From Clostridia bacterium (GTDB lineage: Bacteria; Bacillota; Clostridia; Christensenellales; Borkfalkiaceae), in assembly GCA_017471945.1 (NCBI GenBank), contig JAFURH010000066.1:49431-113430 (forward strand): a stretch of DNA of 64,000 nt, written 5' to 3'. Below, piece after piece: positions 1 to 7,425 of the stretch (its first letter is position 1; each line of letters begins with the position of its first letter). The translations under genes and the position numbers were made by a program. Below the pieces are notes generated by a model. It saw only the letters and a program-made list of their open reading frames with translations. It ran no database searches and had not been told where the DNA came from.

Positions 1-368
1 ATATTTTGTTTTTCGCGTTGTTTGCAATATTCGGCGTTTTGGTCGGAACGGCGCTGGGGTTTCCCGATTTTCGGTTCTTTATGGCGCTCGGATATGCTAT
101 CGGACTTATTTTATATTTAAAAAGTATCCACAGAATACTTGATTTTTTCGAAAAAAAGTGCTATAATACTATAAAGAAAGCTGTAACTAGACGAAAAACA
201 GCCAAAAAAATCCGAAAAGACCCAAAGAAACATAGGCGGGTAAAGGTCAATGACAGAAGAAAAATTAAGAAAAGTGATAACGGCAGCGGTAGTCGCGGCA
301 ACGGTGTTGCTCGTGTTGCTTCTCGTCGTGATCATTTATCAGATCGTCACTATCAGCGTGCTCGATAG
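1..368 (+). CDS. yabQ: YabQ-like spore cortex membrane protein, C-terminal part (cut by window edge)
   Basis: The frame is already open at the left edge (first full codon at 3), so only the C-terminal part is here. The visible part has two hydrophobic segments (roughly residues 1-20 and 24-40), then a very basic Lys/Arg tail. A small membrane protein of this shape directly before a DivIC-like gene matches yabQ in the conserved yabP-yabQ-divIC block of endospore formers. YabQ is known as a forespore-envelope protein needed for cortex formation. The frame runs 119 bases into divIC, and its last 40 or so residues look like an out-of-frame reading of divIC. The annotated end is therefore the least certain part. 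The assignment rests on layout and synteny more than on a diagnostic motif. Confidence 0.55.
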   Translation, partial: ILFFALFAIFGVLVGTALGFPDFRFFMALGYAIGLILYLKSIHRILDFFEKKCYNTIKKAVTRRKTAKKIRKDPKKHRRVKVNDRRKIKKSDNGSGSRGNGVARVASRRDHLSDRHYQRAR

Positions 369-516
369 TCGCGAGGAAAAATTGGAAAAAGAAAACAAAC
401 AGTTGCAACAGGTGATAGACCAAAACGAGCAAGACGCCGCGTATTACGAATCGGTGTTAGGGCAGGAATGGCTCGCGTTCAAAGAAGGGTTTATCAAGGA
501 TCAAGGGAATAAATAA
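250..516 (+). CDS. divIC: DivIC/FtsB-like septum formation initiator
   Basis: This 88-residue protein has one membrane segment (about residues 9-32, very rich in V, L and I), followed by a short extracytoplasmic coiled coil of the E-K-E-N-K-Q-L type. That is the build of the FtsB/DivIC family, small bitopic proteins that join FtsL and DivIB/FtsQ in the divisome. A GTAAAGG stretch lies just before the ATG. It overlaps the end of yabQ, and its TAA is followed at once by the start codon of the next gene, which suggests one transcript with translational coupling. Family-level assignment is good. FtsB and FtsL types are hard to separate at this length, and synteny with yabQ favours DivIC. Confidence 0.75.
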   Translation: MTEEKLRKVITAAVVAATVLLVLLLVVIIYQIVTISVLDSREEKLEKENKQLQQVIDQNEQDAAYYESVLGQEWLAFKEGFIKDQGNK

Positions 517-1383
517 ATGAATAAGTTTGCCGTAATCGATATCGGCTCGAATTCCGTTCGTCTTATGTTCGTGGCGAACGGAAAAATTTTATATAAAACG
601 CTTGAAACCACGCGCCTCGGCGAAGGTCTCTCGATTGCGCCTGTTTTGAACAGCCAAACGATCGAACGCTCCGCGCTCGCCGTGAAAGGCTTTTATGAAA
701 AAGCGAAAAACGAAGGGGCGGAAAAGATATTCGCGTTTGCTACCGCCGCGGTACGTACCGCAAAAAACGGCTCGAACTTCACCGCCCGCGTGAAAGAGCT
801 TTGCGGCGTGGAAGTGGAGATCGTATCGGGCGAAGCGGAGGCGGAGCTTGGAATTTTGGGCGCGCTGGGGGAAAAAGACGGCGGCATTATCGATATAGGC
901 GGCGCAAGTACGGAAATTATTTTTCGGACAAGCGGAAAAATCGTTTATAGAAAAAGCGTAGATGTCGGCGTGGTGCGATTGAAAGAGCTTTGCGGAAGAG
1001 ATAAAATACGCCTTGAAGCTGCGGGCAAAAACGCCGCGTATGAATTCGGAAAAATACCAAACGGGCATACCGTGTACGCGATCGGCGGTACGGCAACCAC
1101 GCTTGCGGCGGTGTATTTGGGGCTGGAAGTTTACGCTCCTACAAAAATCACGGGCACGGAAATTTCCCTGCTTGAAATCAAGAAACTTACCGAGCGATTT
1201 TTCGCGCTTTCGGTGGAGGAGATCGAAAAAATCCCCTGCGTGCCCGAAAAGCGCGCGGACGTCATTACGGGCGGCGTAGCTCTTTTAAGTACGCTTATGC
1301 AAGAGCTGGGTATTGATAAAATTATCGTAAGCGACAGCGATAACCTGGAAGGCTACGCGAAAAAATGCGGGTTAATGGAGTGA
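517..1383 (+). CDS. Ppx/GppA family phosphatase (short form)
   Basis: This 288-residue protein of the actin-like ATPase fold opens with the phosphate-1 motif DIGSNSVR (residues 8-15). It carries a second glycine-rich phosphate motif DIGGAST (about 125-131) and a GGTATTLAA segment (about 190-198). These are hallmarks of exopolyphosphatase/guanosine pentaphosphatase proteins, which hydrolyse polyphosphate or pppGpp. The length fits the two-domain short form lacking the C-terminal HD-like domain of E. coli Ppx. Which substrate it prefers cannot be read from sequence. The start codon abuts the divIC stop codon. Confidence 0.88.
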   Translation: MNKFAVIDIGSNSVRLMFVANGKILYKTLETTRLGEGLSIAPVLNSQTIERSALAVKGFYEKAKNEGAEKIFAFATAAVRTAKNGSNFTARVKELCGVEVEIVSGEAEAELGILGALGEKDGGIIDIGGASTEIIFRTSGKIVYRKSVDVGVVRLKELCGRDKIRLEAAGKNAAYEFGKIPNGHTVYAIGGTATTLAAVYLGLEVYAPTKITGTEISLLEIKKLTERFFALSVEEIEKIPCVPEKRADVITGGVALLSTLMQELGIDKIIVSDSDNLEGYAKKCGLME

Positions 1384-1385
1384 AA

Positions 1386-2462
1386 ATGAAAAGAGTCGGA
1401 ACGAAAATTTACGCGATCTTCGCGCTGCTATTGCTCGTTGTTGGCGAGCTTACCGTCTTTTGTTTTGCTTGGCAAAGCGTAGGGCGGGTATTTTCCGCGC
1501 TCGCGGGTTTTTTATTTGCGCTTATTTTTGCGCCGACCGTACACGAGCTCGGGCATTTATCGTTCGCAAAAGCAAAGAAAATGCGTTTGCGCTATATAAA
1601 ATTTTTCTGTTTTGGCGTGTTGGTACAAAACGGAAAAAAGCGTTTCCGCTTCGAAAACCCGTTTGCCCCCGAGCAAACGCAAGTTCTTCCTTCTTGCGGC
1701 GGAAATATGAAAAAACGCGCCGCGGCGTACGCGATCGGCGGACTCGTGTTTGGCGGCGTATTTCTCGCGTTGCTTTTAACGGTGTTTTTCGTTTGTTTAT
1801 CGTTGAGCGTAACCAGCTATTTCCTGCTCGGCGCGATTCCTTATTCGGCGTACTTATTTCTTTTAAATTTACCTCCGTTTGAATATCCTTCGGGAAAAAC
1901 GGATACGCTCGTGTATCAAGGTATTCGCCGCGATCGCGACGAGGAAAAAGTTCTGCTTGCCTGTATGGAGATCCAAGGCGGCTTAGCCGAAGGGAAAAGC
2001 TATTCCGAACTCGACGAAAAATTTTATTTTGATCTTCCGCAACTCGCAGAGAACGTACCCGTGTACGCGATGAACCTGTTCTTTCGCTATTATTATCACC
2101 TTGAAAAAGGAGAACTTGACCGCGCGGGCGACGCGCTCAACCGCCTTGCAAGTTCGGCGGATTATCTGTCGCTTGAAGAGGAAGAAACGCTTGCGATCGA
2201 GCTATTGTATATGAATAGTCTTTTCGGGAATAAAGAAGAAGCGGACAAGTGCGGAAATCTTTGTCGGGAAGCGTTACAGGAAGAAAAAATCAACGCCAAG
2301 CGCGCGCTTGCCGCGTATTCGCTTGCTTTCGGCGAGAAAGAAAAAGCCGAAATCCTGCTCGGGCAAGCTGAGGCTCTTTTACCTTCGGTAGAGATCGTCG
2401 GCGAGCGGAAAAGCGAGGAGATTTTCTTGGAAAAACTGAAAACTCGCGTAAAACGGGTATAA
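1386..2462 (+). CDS. M50-type (site-2 protease-like) membrane metallopeptidase
   Basis: This 358-residue protein has two N-terminal membrane helices, with the zinc motif HELGH at residues 53-57 in the second. Further membrane segments lie at about 110-160, followed by a second polar motif (N-L-P-P-F then S-G-K-T-D) where M50 proteases carry the third metal ligand. The C-terminal half (about 190 onward) is soluble, helical and TPR-like. Members cut substrates inside the membrane. The ATG at 1386 is chosen because GGAG at 1377-1380 sits five bases upstream. An in-frame ATG at 1365 lies inside the phosphatase gene and has no such site. The substrate is unknown. Confidence 0.75.
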   Translation: MKRVGTKIYAIFALLLLVVGELTVFCFAWQSVGRVFSALAGFLFALIFAPTVHELGHLSFAKAKKMRLRYIKFFCFGVLVQNGKKRFRFENPFAPEQTQVLPSCGGNMKKRAAAYAIGGLVFGGVFLALLLTVFFVCLSLSVTSYFLLGAIPYSAYLFLLNLPPFEYPSGKTDTLVYQGIRRDRDEEKVLLACMEIQGGLAEGKSYSELDEKFYFDLPQLAENVPVYAMNLFFRYYYHLEKGELDRAGDALNRLASSADYLSLEEEETLAIELLYMNSLFGNKEEADKCGNLCREALQEEKINAKRALAAYSLAFGEKEKAEILLGQAEALLPSVEIVGERKSEEIFLEKLKTRVKRV

Positions 2463-2528
2463 AAGATAATATAAAGGGAAAAAATCACTAAAAAATAACC
2501 GCCTTTGCGGCGGGGGTAAGGTATCGAT

Positions 2529-4049
2529 ATGAACAAGGAAACAACCGAAGAAAAAGCCAATCGAAAAGCGGGCGTGTTAATGCCCGTTTCCTCTTTACCG
2601 TCCCCGTTCGGGATCGGTACGCTCGGCGAAGGCGCGTACGCGTTCGTGGACTGGCTGTTTGACGCGGGAATCAAGGTCTGGCAAGTGTTGCCGCTTCTGC
2701 CTACGAGTTACGGCGACAGCCCGTATCAGTCCTGCGCTTCCGACGCGCTCAATTATTATTTTATCGACTTTGCGCTTTTGGAAGAAGAGGGCTTGCTCGA
2801 AAAAGCCGAGTACGAATCGGTAGACTGGAATGCGGACGAACGCCGGGTGGACTACGGTAAGCAATTTGCTTTAAAAACGGAGATACTTAAAAAGGCGTTT
2901 TCGCGTCTGGATAAAACGGACGCGGACTGGCTCGCTTTTTTAAGAGAAGGGCGCTATCGCGATTTTGCTCTGTTTATGACCTTAAAACGAAAATTTTCCT
3001 ACCGCTCTTGGCTTGAATGGGACGAGCCGTATAAAAACGCCGATAAAAAAGCCTTACAAACTTTTGCGCGGAAAAACGCCGAGGAAATCGGGTTTTGGCA
3101 GTTCACACAGTATATTTTCTTAAAACAATGGAACGCGCTCAAAGACTACGCGCACGCGAAAGGCGTGGAGATAATGGGCGATATGCCCATTTACGTTTCC
3201 GCCGATAGCGTGGAGAGCTGGAAATACCGCAAAGATCTGTTTATGCTCGACGAAGAAGGGAATATTTCTTTGCGCGCAGGCGTGCCGCCCGACGCGTTTT
3301 CCGAGGAAGGACAGCTTTGGGGAAATCCCGTCTACGACTGGGATAAGATGAAACAAAACGGGTATCGCTGGTGGAAGGAACGCATTGACTACGCGTTCAC
3401 GCTGTTCGATATTCTTCGAATCGATCATTTTCGTGGCTTCGACCGCTTTTTCGTCGTGGAAAAAGGCGAGGAAACGGCAAAGAACGGCAAATGGCTCGAC
3501 GGTCCCGGCGCAGAGCTGTTCGAAGGTTTGGAAAAATACCCCATCGTCGCGGAAGATCTGGGAATGATCGACGAAAGCGTTCGCGCTCTGATGCGTAAAA
3601 CGGGCTACCCGGGTATGAAAGTATTGCTGTTTTCCTTCGACGGAAACCCGACTTCGGAGCACAAACCGAGCACGTATCAAGAGAATATCGTCGCATACAC
3701 GGGCACGCACGATAACGACACCTTAAAAGGGTATATAGAATCCCTTGACGAAACGGCGCGCATAGCTTTTGAACGGGAATTCGAAGAGGAGTGCTTAAAG
3801 CTCGAAACGCCGTATATCACGGAAACGCTCGACGACGAATGTCAAAGCGCGGTGGAGTTGGTGTTTGCCTCCAAAGCGAATTTGGTGATCGTGCCGATGC
3901 ACGATATTTTGTGTTTTGGAAACGAAGCGCGGCTCAACGCGCCTTCCACTCTTTCTGCAAATAATTGGAGCTTCCGTTTCACGGTAAAGGACTTAAAACG
4001 CCGTAAAGCCGCGTGGCTGAAAGAGCTCGTCGAAAAATACAATAGATAA
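2529..4049 (+). CDS. malQ: 4-alpha-glucanotransferase (amylomaltase, GH77)
   Basis: This 506-residue enzyme transfers alpha-1,4-glucan segments between maltodextrins in the cytosol, releasing glucose. The three GH77 catalytic residues are visible: the nucleophile Asp299 in RIDHFRGF, the acid/base Glu342 in VAEDLG, and the stabiliser Asp395 in GTHDND. The N-terminal G-V-L-M-P-V-S-S-L-P-S segment and length are typical of Thermus-type MalQ. A GGGGGTAAGG stretch at 2511-2520 precedes the ATG. A strong hairpin terminator follows. It fits functionally with the maltodextrin-type importer at 6.1-9.7 kb, although an oppositely oriented gene separates them. Confidence 0.95.
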   Translation: MNKETTEEKANRKAGVLMPVSSLPSPFGIGTLGEGAYAFVDWLFDAGIKVWQVLPLLPTSYGDSPYQSCASDALNYYFIDFALLEEEGLLEKAEYESVDWNADERRVDYGKQFALKTEILKKAFSRLDKTDADWLAFLREGRYRDFALFMTLKRKFSYRSWLEWDEPYKNADKKALQTFARKNAEEIGFWQFTQYIFLKQWNALKDYAHAKGVEIMGDMPIYVSADSVESWKYRKDLFMLDEEGNISLRAGVPPDAFSEEGQLWGNPVYDWDKMKQNGYRWWKERIDYAFTLFDILRIDHFRGFDRFFVVEKGEETAKNGKWLDGPGAELFEGLEKYPIVAEDLGMIDESVRALMRKTGYPGMKVLLFSFDGNPTSEHKPSTYQENIVAYTGTHDNDTLKGYIESLDETARIAFEREFEEECLKLETPYITETLDDECQSAVELVFASKANLVIVPMHDILCFGNEARLNAPSTLSANNWSFRFTVKDLKRRKAAWLKELVEKYNR

Positions 4050-4082
4050 GAATAAAACGAATACGAAAACGGACGAAATATA

Positions 4083-4137
4083 AGCCCGATCCACTATGCC
4101 TTTATTCGACAAAGCGTAGTGAATCGGGCTTTTTTTA
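4083..4137. terminator. Bidirectional intrinsic terminator after malQ
   Basis: A 17-bp stem (4083-4099 with 4114-4130, a few wobbles) is followed by seven or more T on the plus strand. It lies between convergent genes (malQ on plus, lipoprotein on minus) and can end malQ transcription. The A residues on its left side are few, so its strength for the minus strand is less sure. The minus-strand gene ends inside the T-run. Confidence 0.85.
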
Positions 4138-5691
4138 TGAAACCAACTCCATTTCGCTTTCTAAAACTTTATAATCAAGATAATATCCAGGGGTTAATGT
4201 TGTACTTTCTAAATCAATTATGTAATTTGATTCATCTTTAAGTTGCTGGATATATTCTTCATCTGAAGAAGTATGTTTAATATAAATTGTAAATTGGGTA
4301 ATTTTGTTGTTTTCAATTTGAGTAACGGTAAACTGACGAGCTTCTCCAAGCGTATCGTGAAGTACAGCTCCAAATTCACTTATATATCGAACAGATCCTT
4401 CAGGCTTTTCTAATCCCATACCTTTTGCTTCAAATATTGCATTTATAAGGTCCTTTCTTTCTTCGTTTTCTCCAATGGTATAACCAAAAGAATATTCATT
4501 TTTCATAGTCGCATTTGCTGCTGCCGTTGCAAATATTGTGGAAGAATTTTCATCTACAAAATCAACAACGTTTACAGGCTCAGCAAGTTCAATTGAGCCA
4601 ACAGTGTATTGCGGAGAAGGGACGGATATTGCATAAGTTGAAATAAACTTAAATCCTGTTATTGTTGTTTGGTCAGAGTTAATTATTCGCCACTCAGCGT
4701 CAACGAGTTTCGTTTCATCAAAAAGTCTTGTGCCATAGCATTTTTTTGCTATCTTTTCATACATACTTTCATTTAAAGCTCTATGAACATAGTCAGTATA
4801 GTTTTCGAGTAGGTCGTCAATATTTTCTGGAAGGAATTTTTCCTTTTCATACGCAAAGACGCTAATTCGGTCATAATCATATTTAGAGAAAATTACGCTG
4901 CCAGTAAGTGCAACCGCCGTCTTTGTCTCGTCCTTGAGATTTGCGATAAGCTCGTCTTTATTTTCAGCCTTATCAACTTCGATTGTATAAATTTGAGTAT
5001 TATTTTTCTCGTCAATCACAGCAAGTTCAAATTTTTGTTTCTCTTCGTCCTCGCTCACAACTTCTTTAAAGAGGGTGTTTTCGCTTGTCACGTCAGCGGC
5101 TAATTTAAGTACCTCGTTTAAATCCTCTTTAACATAGTTTTGTTTAGCGTCATAATGGAAAACTTCCACTTGCCCGCGTTTTGTTTTTAAAGTATCTGCG
5201 CTTAGGTCGTATTTTTCAAGATTTTCGTCTAAAATGTCATCAATAGCTATTGGCTGGTCAAACGAGATTCTTGCGACTTCATTTATGCGCATATATTCAT
5301 CTTCGGCGTATGTGTAGTTCATTGAAATTTCGGTAATTTCGCCATCATCGTTTGCCGAAAAGCTGTAACTTTCGCTTAAAATATCTTTATTTTCGCAGAG
5401 GACTGATTTAAATTGTTGAGCAAATGCAAGCGCGGCATCTCTATTATGTATCATAAATTTCGATAAAGTCGTGGGGACTTCCACAATAGGCGGTATAACA
5501 GGCTGATCGGGTTCAATGGGTTCTGTTGGGGAAATAGGGGGAACGGGATCGTCGCTCGGAGCGGCGGGTTGTTCAATAAGCTCGTCGTTATCTTTTGAGA
5601 AACTGAAATTACAGGCATTGAAGCTTAAAGCACTGCTAAATACGATAGTTGAGATAAGTAGATTGGTCAAGATTTTTTTTGTCTTTTTCAT
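4135..5691 (-). CDS. Lipoprotein of unknown function
   Basis: This 518-residue protein starts with a signal peptide that ends in a lipobox-like stretch with Cys27 (S-F-N-A-C). A Pro-rich linker (about residues 40-75, P-x-x-P-x-x-P repeats) comes next. The mature part seems to contain three or so similar alpha/beta segments rich in E, K and D. No enzyme motif was recognised. The ATG at 5691 is preceded by AAGGAG (5701-5706 on the minus strand). A TTG at 5709 is in frame but overlaps that ribosome site, so it was rejected as start. The gene is visibly more AT-rich than malQ next door. It has its own promoter and an unusual leader (see those entries). Confidence 0.8.
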   Translation of the reverse strand: MKKTKKILTNLLISTIVFSSALSFNACNFSFSKDNDELIEQPAAPSDDPVPPISPTEPIEPDQPVIPPIVEVPTTLSKFMIHNRDAALAFAQQFKSVLCENKDILSESYSFSANDDGEITEISMNYTYAEDEYMRINEVARISFDQPIAIDDILDENLEKYDLSADTLKTKRGQVEVFHYDAKQNYVKEDLNEVLKLAADVTSENTLFKEVVSEDEEKQKFELAVIDEKNNTQIYTIEVDKAENKDELIANLKDETKTAVALTGSVIFSKYDYDRISVFAYEKEKFLPENIDDLLENYTDYVHRALNESMYEKIAKKCYGTRLFDETKLVDAEWRIINSDQTTITGFKFISTYAISVPSPQYTVGSIELAEPVNVVDFVDENSSTIFATAAANATMKNEYSFGYTIGENEERKDLINAIFEAKGMGLEKPEGSVRYISEFGAVLHDTLGEARQFTVTQIENNKITQFTIYIKHTSSDEEYIQQLKDESNYIIDLESTTLTPGYYLDYKVLESEMELVS

Positions 5692-5710
5692 AATGCGATT
5701 CTCCTTCAAT

Positions 5711-5740
5711 AAAAAAGTGCGTCAACCGAAGTTGACGCAC
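5711..5740 (-). promoter_or_regulatory. Attenuator-like hairpin with UUCG loop and U6, next to the ribosome site
   Basis: On the minus strand, a perfect 10-bp stem (5731-5740 with 5717-5726) closes a C(UUCG)G tetraloop. It is followed directly by six U (5711-5716), then the AAGGAG ribosome site at 5701-5706 of the lipoprotein gene. This is the form of an intrinsic terminator, yet it stands between promoter and start codon. It therefore most likely acts as a conditional transcription attenuator. What controls it is not known. Confidence 0.75.
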
Positions 5741-5763
5741 AAAAACGCAAACTCCGATTGTCG

Positions 5764-5916
5764 CTAAACTAACCTTAAATAGAACGGATAAGATCCTTTG
5801 TATTCTACTAAGAGGAATTCGCATTTTTACAAAATTCAAAAGTAGAATACGACAAAAGGATATAATACGCCCTACGATAAAAAGACCGCTTTAGTTCTAT
5901 TATTTAGTTAGTTTAG
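5764..5916 (-). promoter_or_regulatory. Candidate structured 5' leader RNA (nested inverted repeats)
   Basis: Two nested pairings are visible. The outer arms 5764-5785 and 5894-5916 match at about 19 positions. The inner arms 5793-5809 and 5841-5861 match except for a four-base insertion. The outermost arm begins just where transcription from the minus-strand promoter should start, so the RNA would fold into one closed domain just upstream of the attenuator hairpin. This is the architecture of a riboswitch, but I recognise no known class, and the T-box specifier/anti-terminator consensus is absent. A small transposon-like element with terminal inverted repeats is the alternative reading. Confidence 0.5.
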
Positions 5917-5923
5917 CATAATA

Positions 5924-5952
5924 AGTATAGCACATAAAAAAATTTTTATCAA
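5924..5952 (-). promoter_or_regulatory. Sigma-A-type promoter of the lipoprotein gene
   Basis: On the minus strand, TTGATA (5947-5952), a 17-bp spacer and TATACT (5924-5929) form a near-consensus promoter. Transcription should begin near 5917, giving a leader of about 225 nt before the ATG at 5691. Confidence 0.75.
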
Positions 5953-6020
5953 GAATTTTTGCATAATAAATAAAAACTCAAAAAATAGCGTGAAGAATAT
6001 TTAGGAGATAGTTAGATAAA

Positions 6021-6056
6021 AACGGACGGGCGACGAACCGCCCGTTTTCTTTTTTA
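6021..6056 (+). terminator. Intrinsic terminator upstream of the importer operon
   Basis: A seven-bp GC-only-plus-one stem (6026-6032 with 6039-6045) is followed by a T-run broken by one C. No plus-strand gene lies upstream of it. It may end a short plus-strand RNA, work as an attenuator for the importer operon, or insulate it. Confidence 0.65.
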
Positions 6057-6142
6057 GAAAAATTCCCTTGCTTTCGCGTATAAAACGAGGCTCGAAAAGA
6101 AACACTAAGGGAAAAGGTTCGAAAAACGAACGAGAGGTGTAT

Positions 6143-7399
6143 ATGAAAAAATCTTTTAAATTGTTAAGCGTAGCAATGGCGATCGGCGCGGCGGGACTTT
6201 TCGGCTCGTGCGCCTCGTGCGGCGGCGGGGGCGACGACGGCTCGATCAAACTTACCGTCTGGGTTTCCGAAGCGGATAAGCCGTTTGCGCAAGAGGTCGT
6301 GAAAAACTTCAAAGCGGCGAATCCCGATAAAAAATACGACTTCACGATCGATATCCAAGGAGAAAACGACGTGGCGACTCGCGTCTTGAAGGACGTTGAA
6401 AACGCGGCGGACGTATATTCTTATATCAACGATCAGGTGGCGAAGCTCGTCAACGGCGACGCGCTTTCTAAGATCGCGGGCGACAGGCTTACTGCGATCG
6501 AAAACGAAAACGCAAAAGACGCGGTAGATTCCGGGAAAGCGACGGTTGCCGGCGAAGAAGCGCTCTACGGGATTCCCTATACCGACAATACGTTCTTTAT
6601 GTATTATAATAAATCGGTGCTTACGGAAGAGGACGTAACTTCGATCGATAAGATTCTCGCGAAATGTTCCTCGACGAAAAAATTCGCCTTCCCGATGACG
6701 GACGGCTGGTATTCCACTTCCTTCTATTTCGGTAAAGGCTTAGGGTATCAGGTGACTTACGACGATAACCTCGCCGAAACGAAGATCTCCTGTGATTTCG
6801 ATAACGACACGGGTAAAGCGGTCACGCAAGCGATGTGGAATCTTGTGAGAGACGAGCGTGTAAAAGCGGACGTGAACGATTCCAAGATCACGGCGGGTTT
6901 TAACGACGGGTCTATCGTCGCGGCGGTCACGGGTATTTGGAACAGAACGGCGATCGAACGGTATCTCGGGAATAATTTCGCCGTTGCAAAACTTCCCACG
7001 TACACCTTCAATAAGGGCGCTGCAAACGAAGAACAGGTACAACTCGTTTCCTTTGCGGGCTATAAGCTGATGGGGGTGAACAATTATTCCAAGAACAAAG
7101 CGGACGCGATGGCGTTTGCCGAATTCTATACGAATAAAGAAAATCAGATCAAGCATTTCGAAATGCGCGGATACGTGCCCACCAACCTCGAAGCCCGCGA
7201 AGCGGAAGGGGTGAAAAACGACGCTTGTGCGAAGGCGATCGTGGCGCAGCTTGCGCACAGTAAAACGCAAGTGGACGTTCCGTCTACCCTTTGGGTTCCG
7301 ATGGAAGGGCTTGGGAACGCAATGATCACGGGAATTCAAAGCGGGAATTTTGACTTGAACGCTCAGCTCAAAGCTTGCGTGGATTCCATTAAAAAATAA
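6143..7399 (+). CDS. Maltodextrin-type ABC transporter substrate-binding lipoprotein
   Basis: This 418-residue protein has a signal peptide and lipobox (L-F-G-S-C, Cys23), then a Gly-rich linker and a family-1 extracellular solute-binding domain starting with the I-K-L-T-V-W strand. Such proteins sit on the outer face of the membrane and deliver sugars to their permeases. The ATG at 6143 follows GAGAGGTG. An upstream in-frame start at 6068 would put the signal peptide inside the protein. It is first in a three-gene operon with MalF- and MalG-like permeases, and malQ lies nearby, so maltodextrin is the likeliest substrate, by context and family rather than by a substrate-specific residue. Confidence 0.88.
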   Translation: MKKSFKLLSVAMAIGAAGLFGSCASCGGGGDDGSIKLTVWVSEADKPFAQEVVKNFKAANPDKKYDFTIDIQGENDVATRVLKDVENAADVYSYINDQVAKLVNGDALSKIAGDRLTAIENENAKDAVDSGKATVAGEEALYGIPYTDNTFFMYYNKSVLTEEDVTSIDKILAKCSSTKKFAFPMTDGWYSTSFYFGKGLGYQVTYDDNLAETKISCDFDNDTGKAVTQAMWNLVRDERVKADVNDSKITAGFNDGSIVAAVTGIWNRTAIERYLGNNFAVAKLPTYTFNKGAANEEQVQLVSFAGYKLMGVNNYSKNKADAMAFAEFYTNKENQIKHFEMRGYVPTNLEAREAEGVKNDACAKAIVAQLAHSKTQVDVPSTLWVPMEGLGNAMITGIQSGNFDLNAQLKACVDSIKK

Positions 7400-7425
7400 A
7401 AACCGATCGAAGAGAGGAGGAGAGT

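Larger units (their letters stand above)
5692..6142. other. 450-bp divergent intergenic region
   Basis: No protein gene was found here. From left to right it holds the attenuator hairpin, a long inverted-repeat leader, a minus-strand promoter, an AT-rich stretch, a plus-strand hairpin terminator, and the ribosome site of the ABC-importer gene (GAGAGGTG at 6132-6139). A clear plus-strand promoter for the importer operon was not found. A TATAAT at 5861-5866 lacks a good -35 partner. Confidence 0.6.

Noticed and set aside
1365-1385. Upstream start codon for the M50 protease
   Set aside because: It lies in the end of the phosphatase gene without a ribosome site. GGAG five bases before 1386 decides for the later ATG.
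3120-3710. Antisense frame of 196 codons inside malQ
   Set aside because: malQ has all catalytic residues in place. The antisense frame matches no family.
4083-4130. Inverted repeat after malQ as an operator
   Set aside because: The following T-run and convergent gene order fit a terminator better.
5764-5916. T-box or other known riboswitch class for the lipoprotein leader
   Set aside because: No T-box consensus or other class motif that I know could be found. The leader is kept only as an unclassified candidate.
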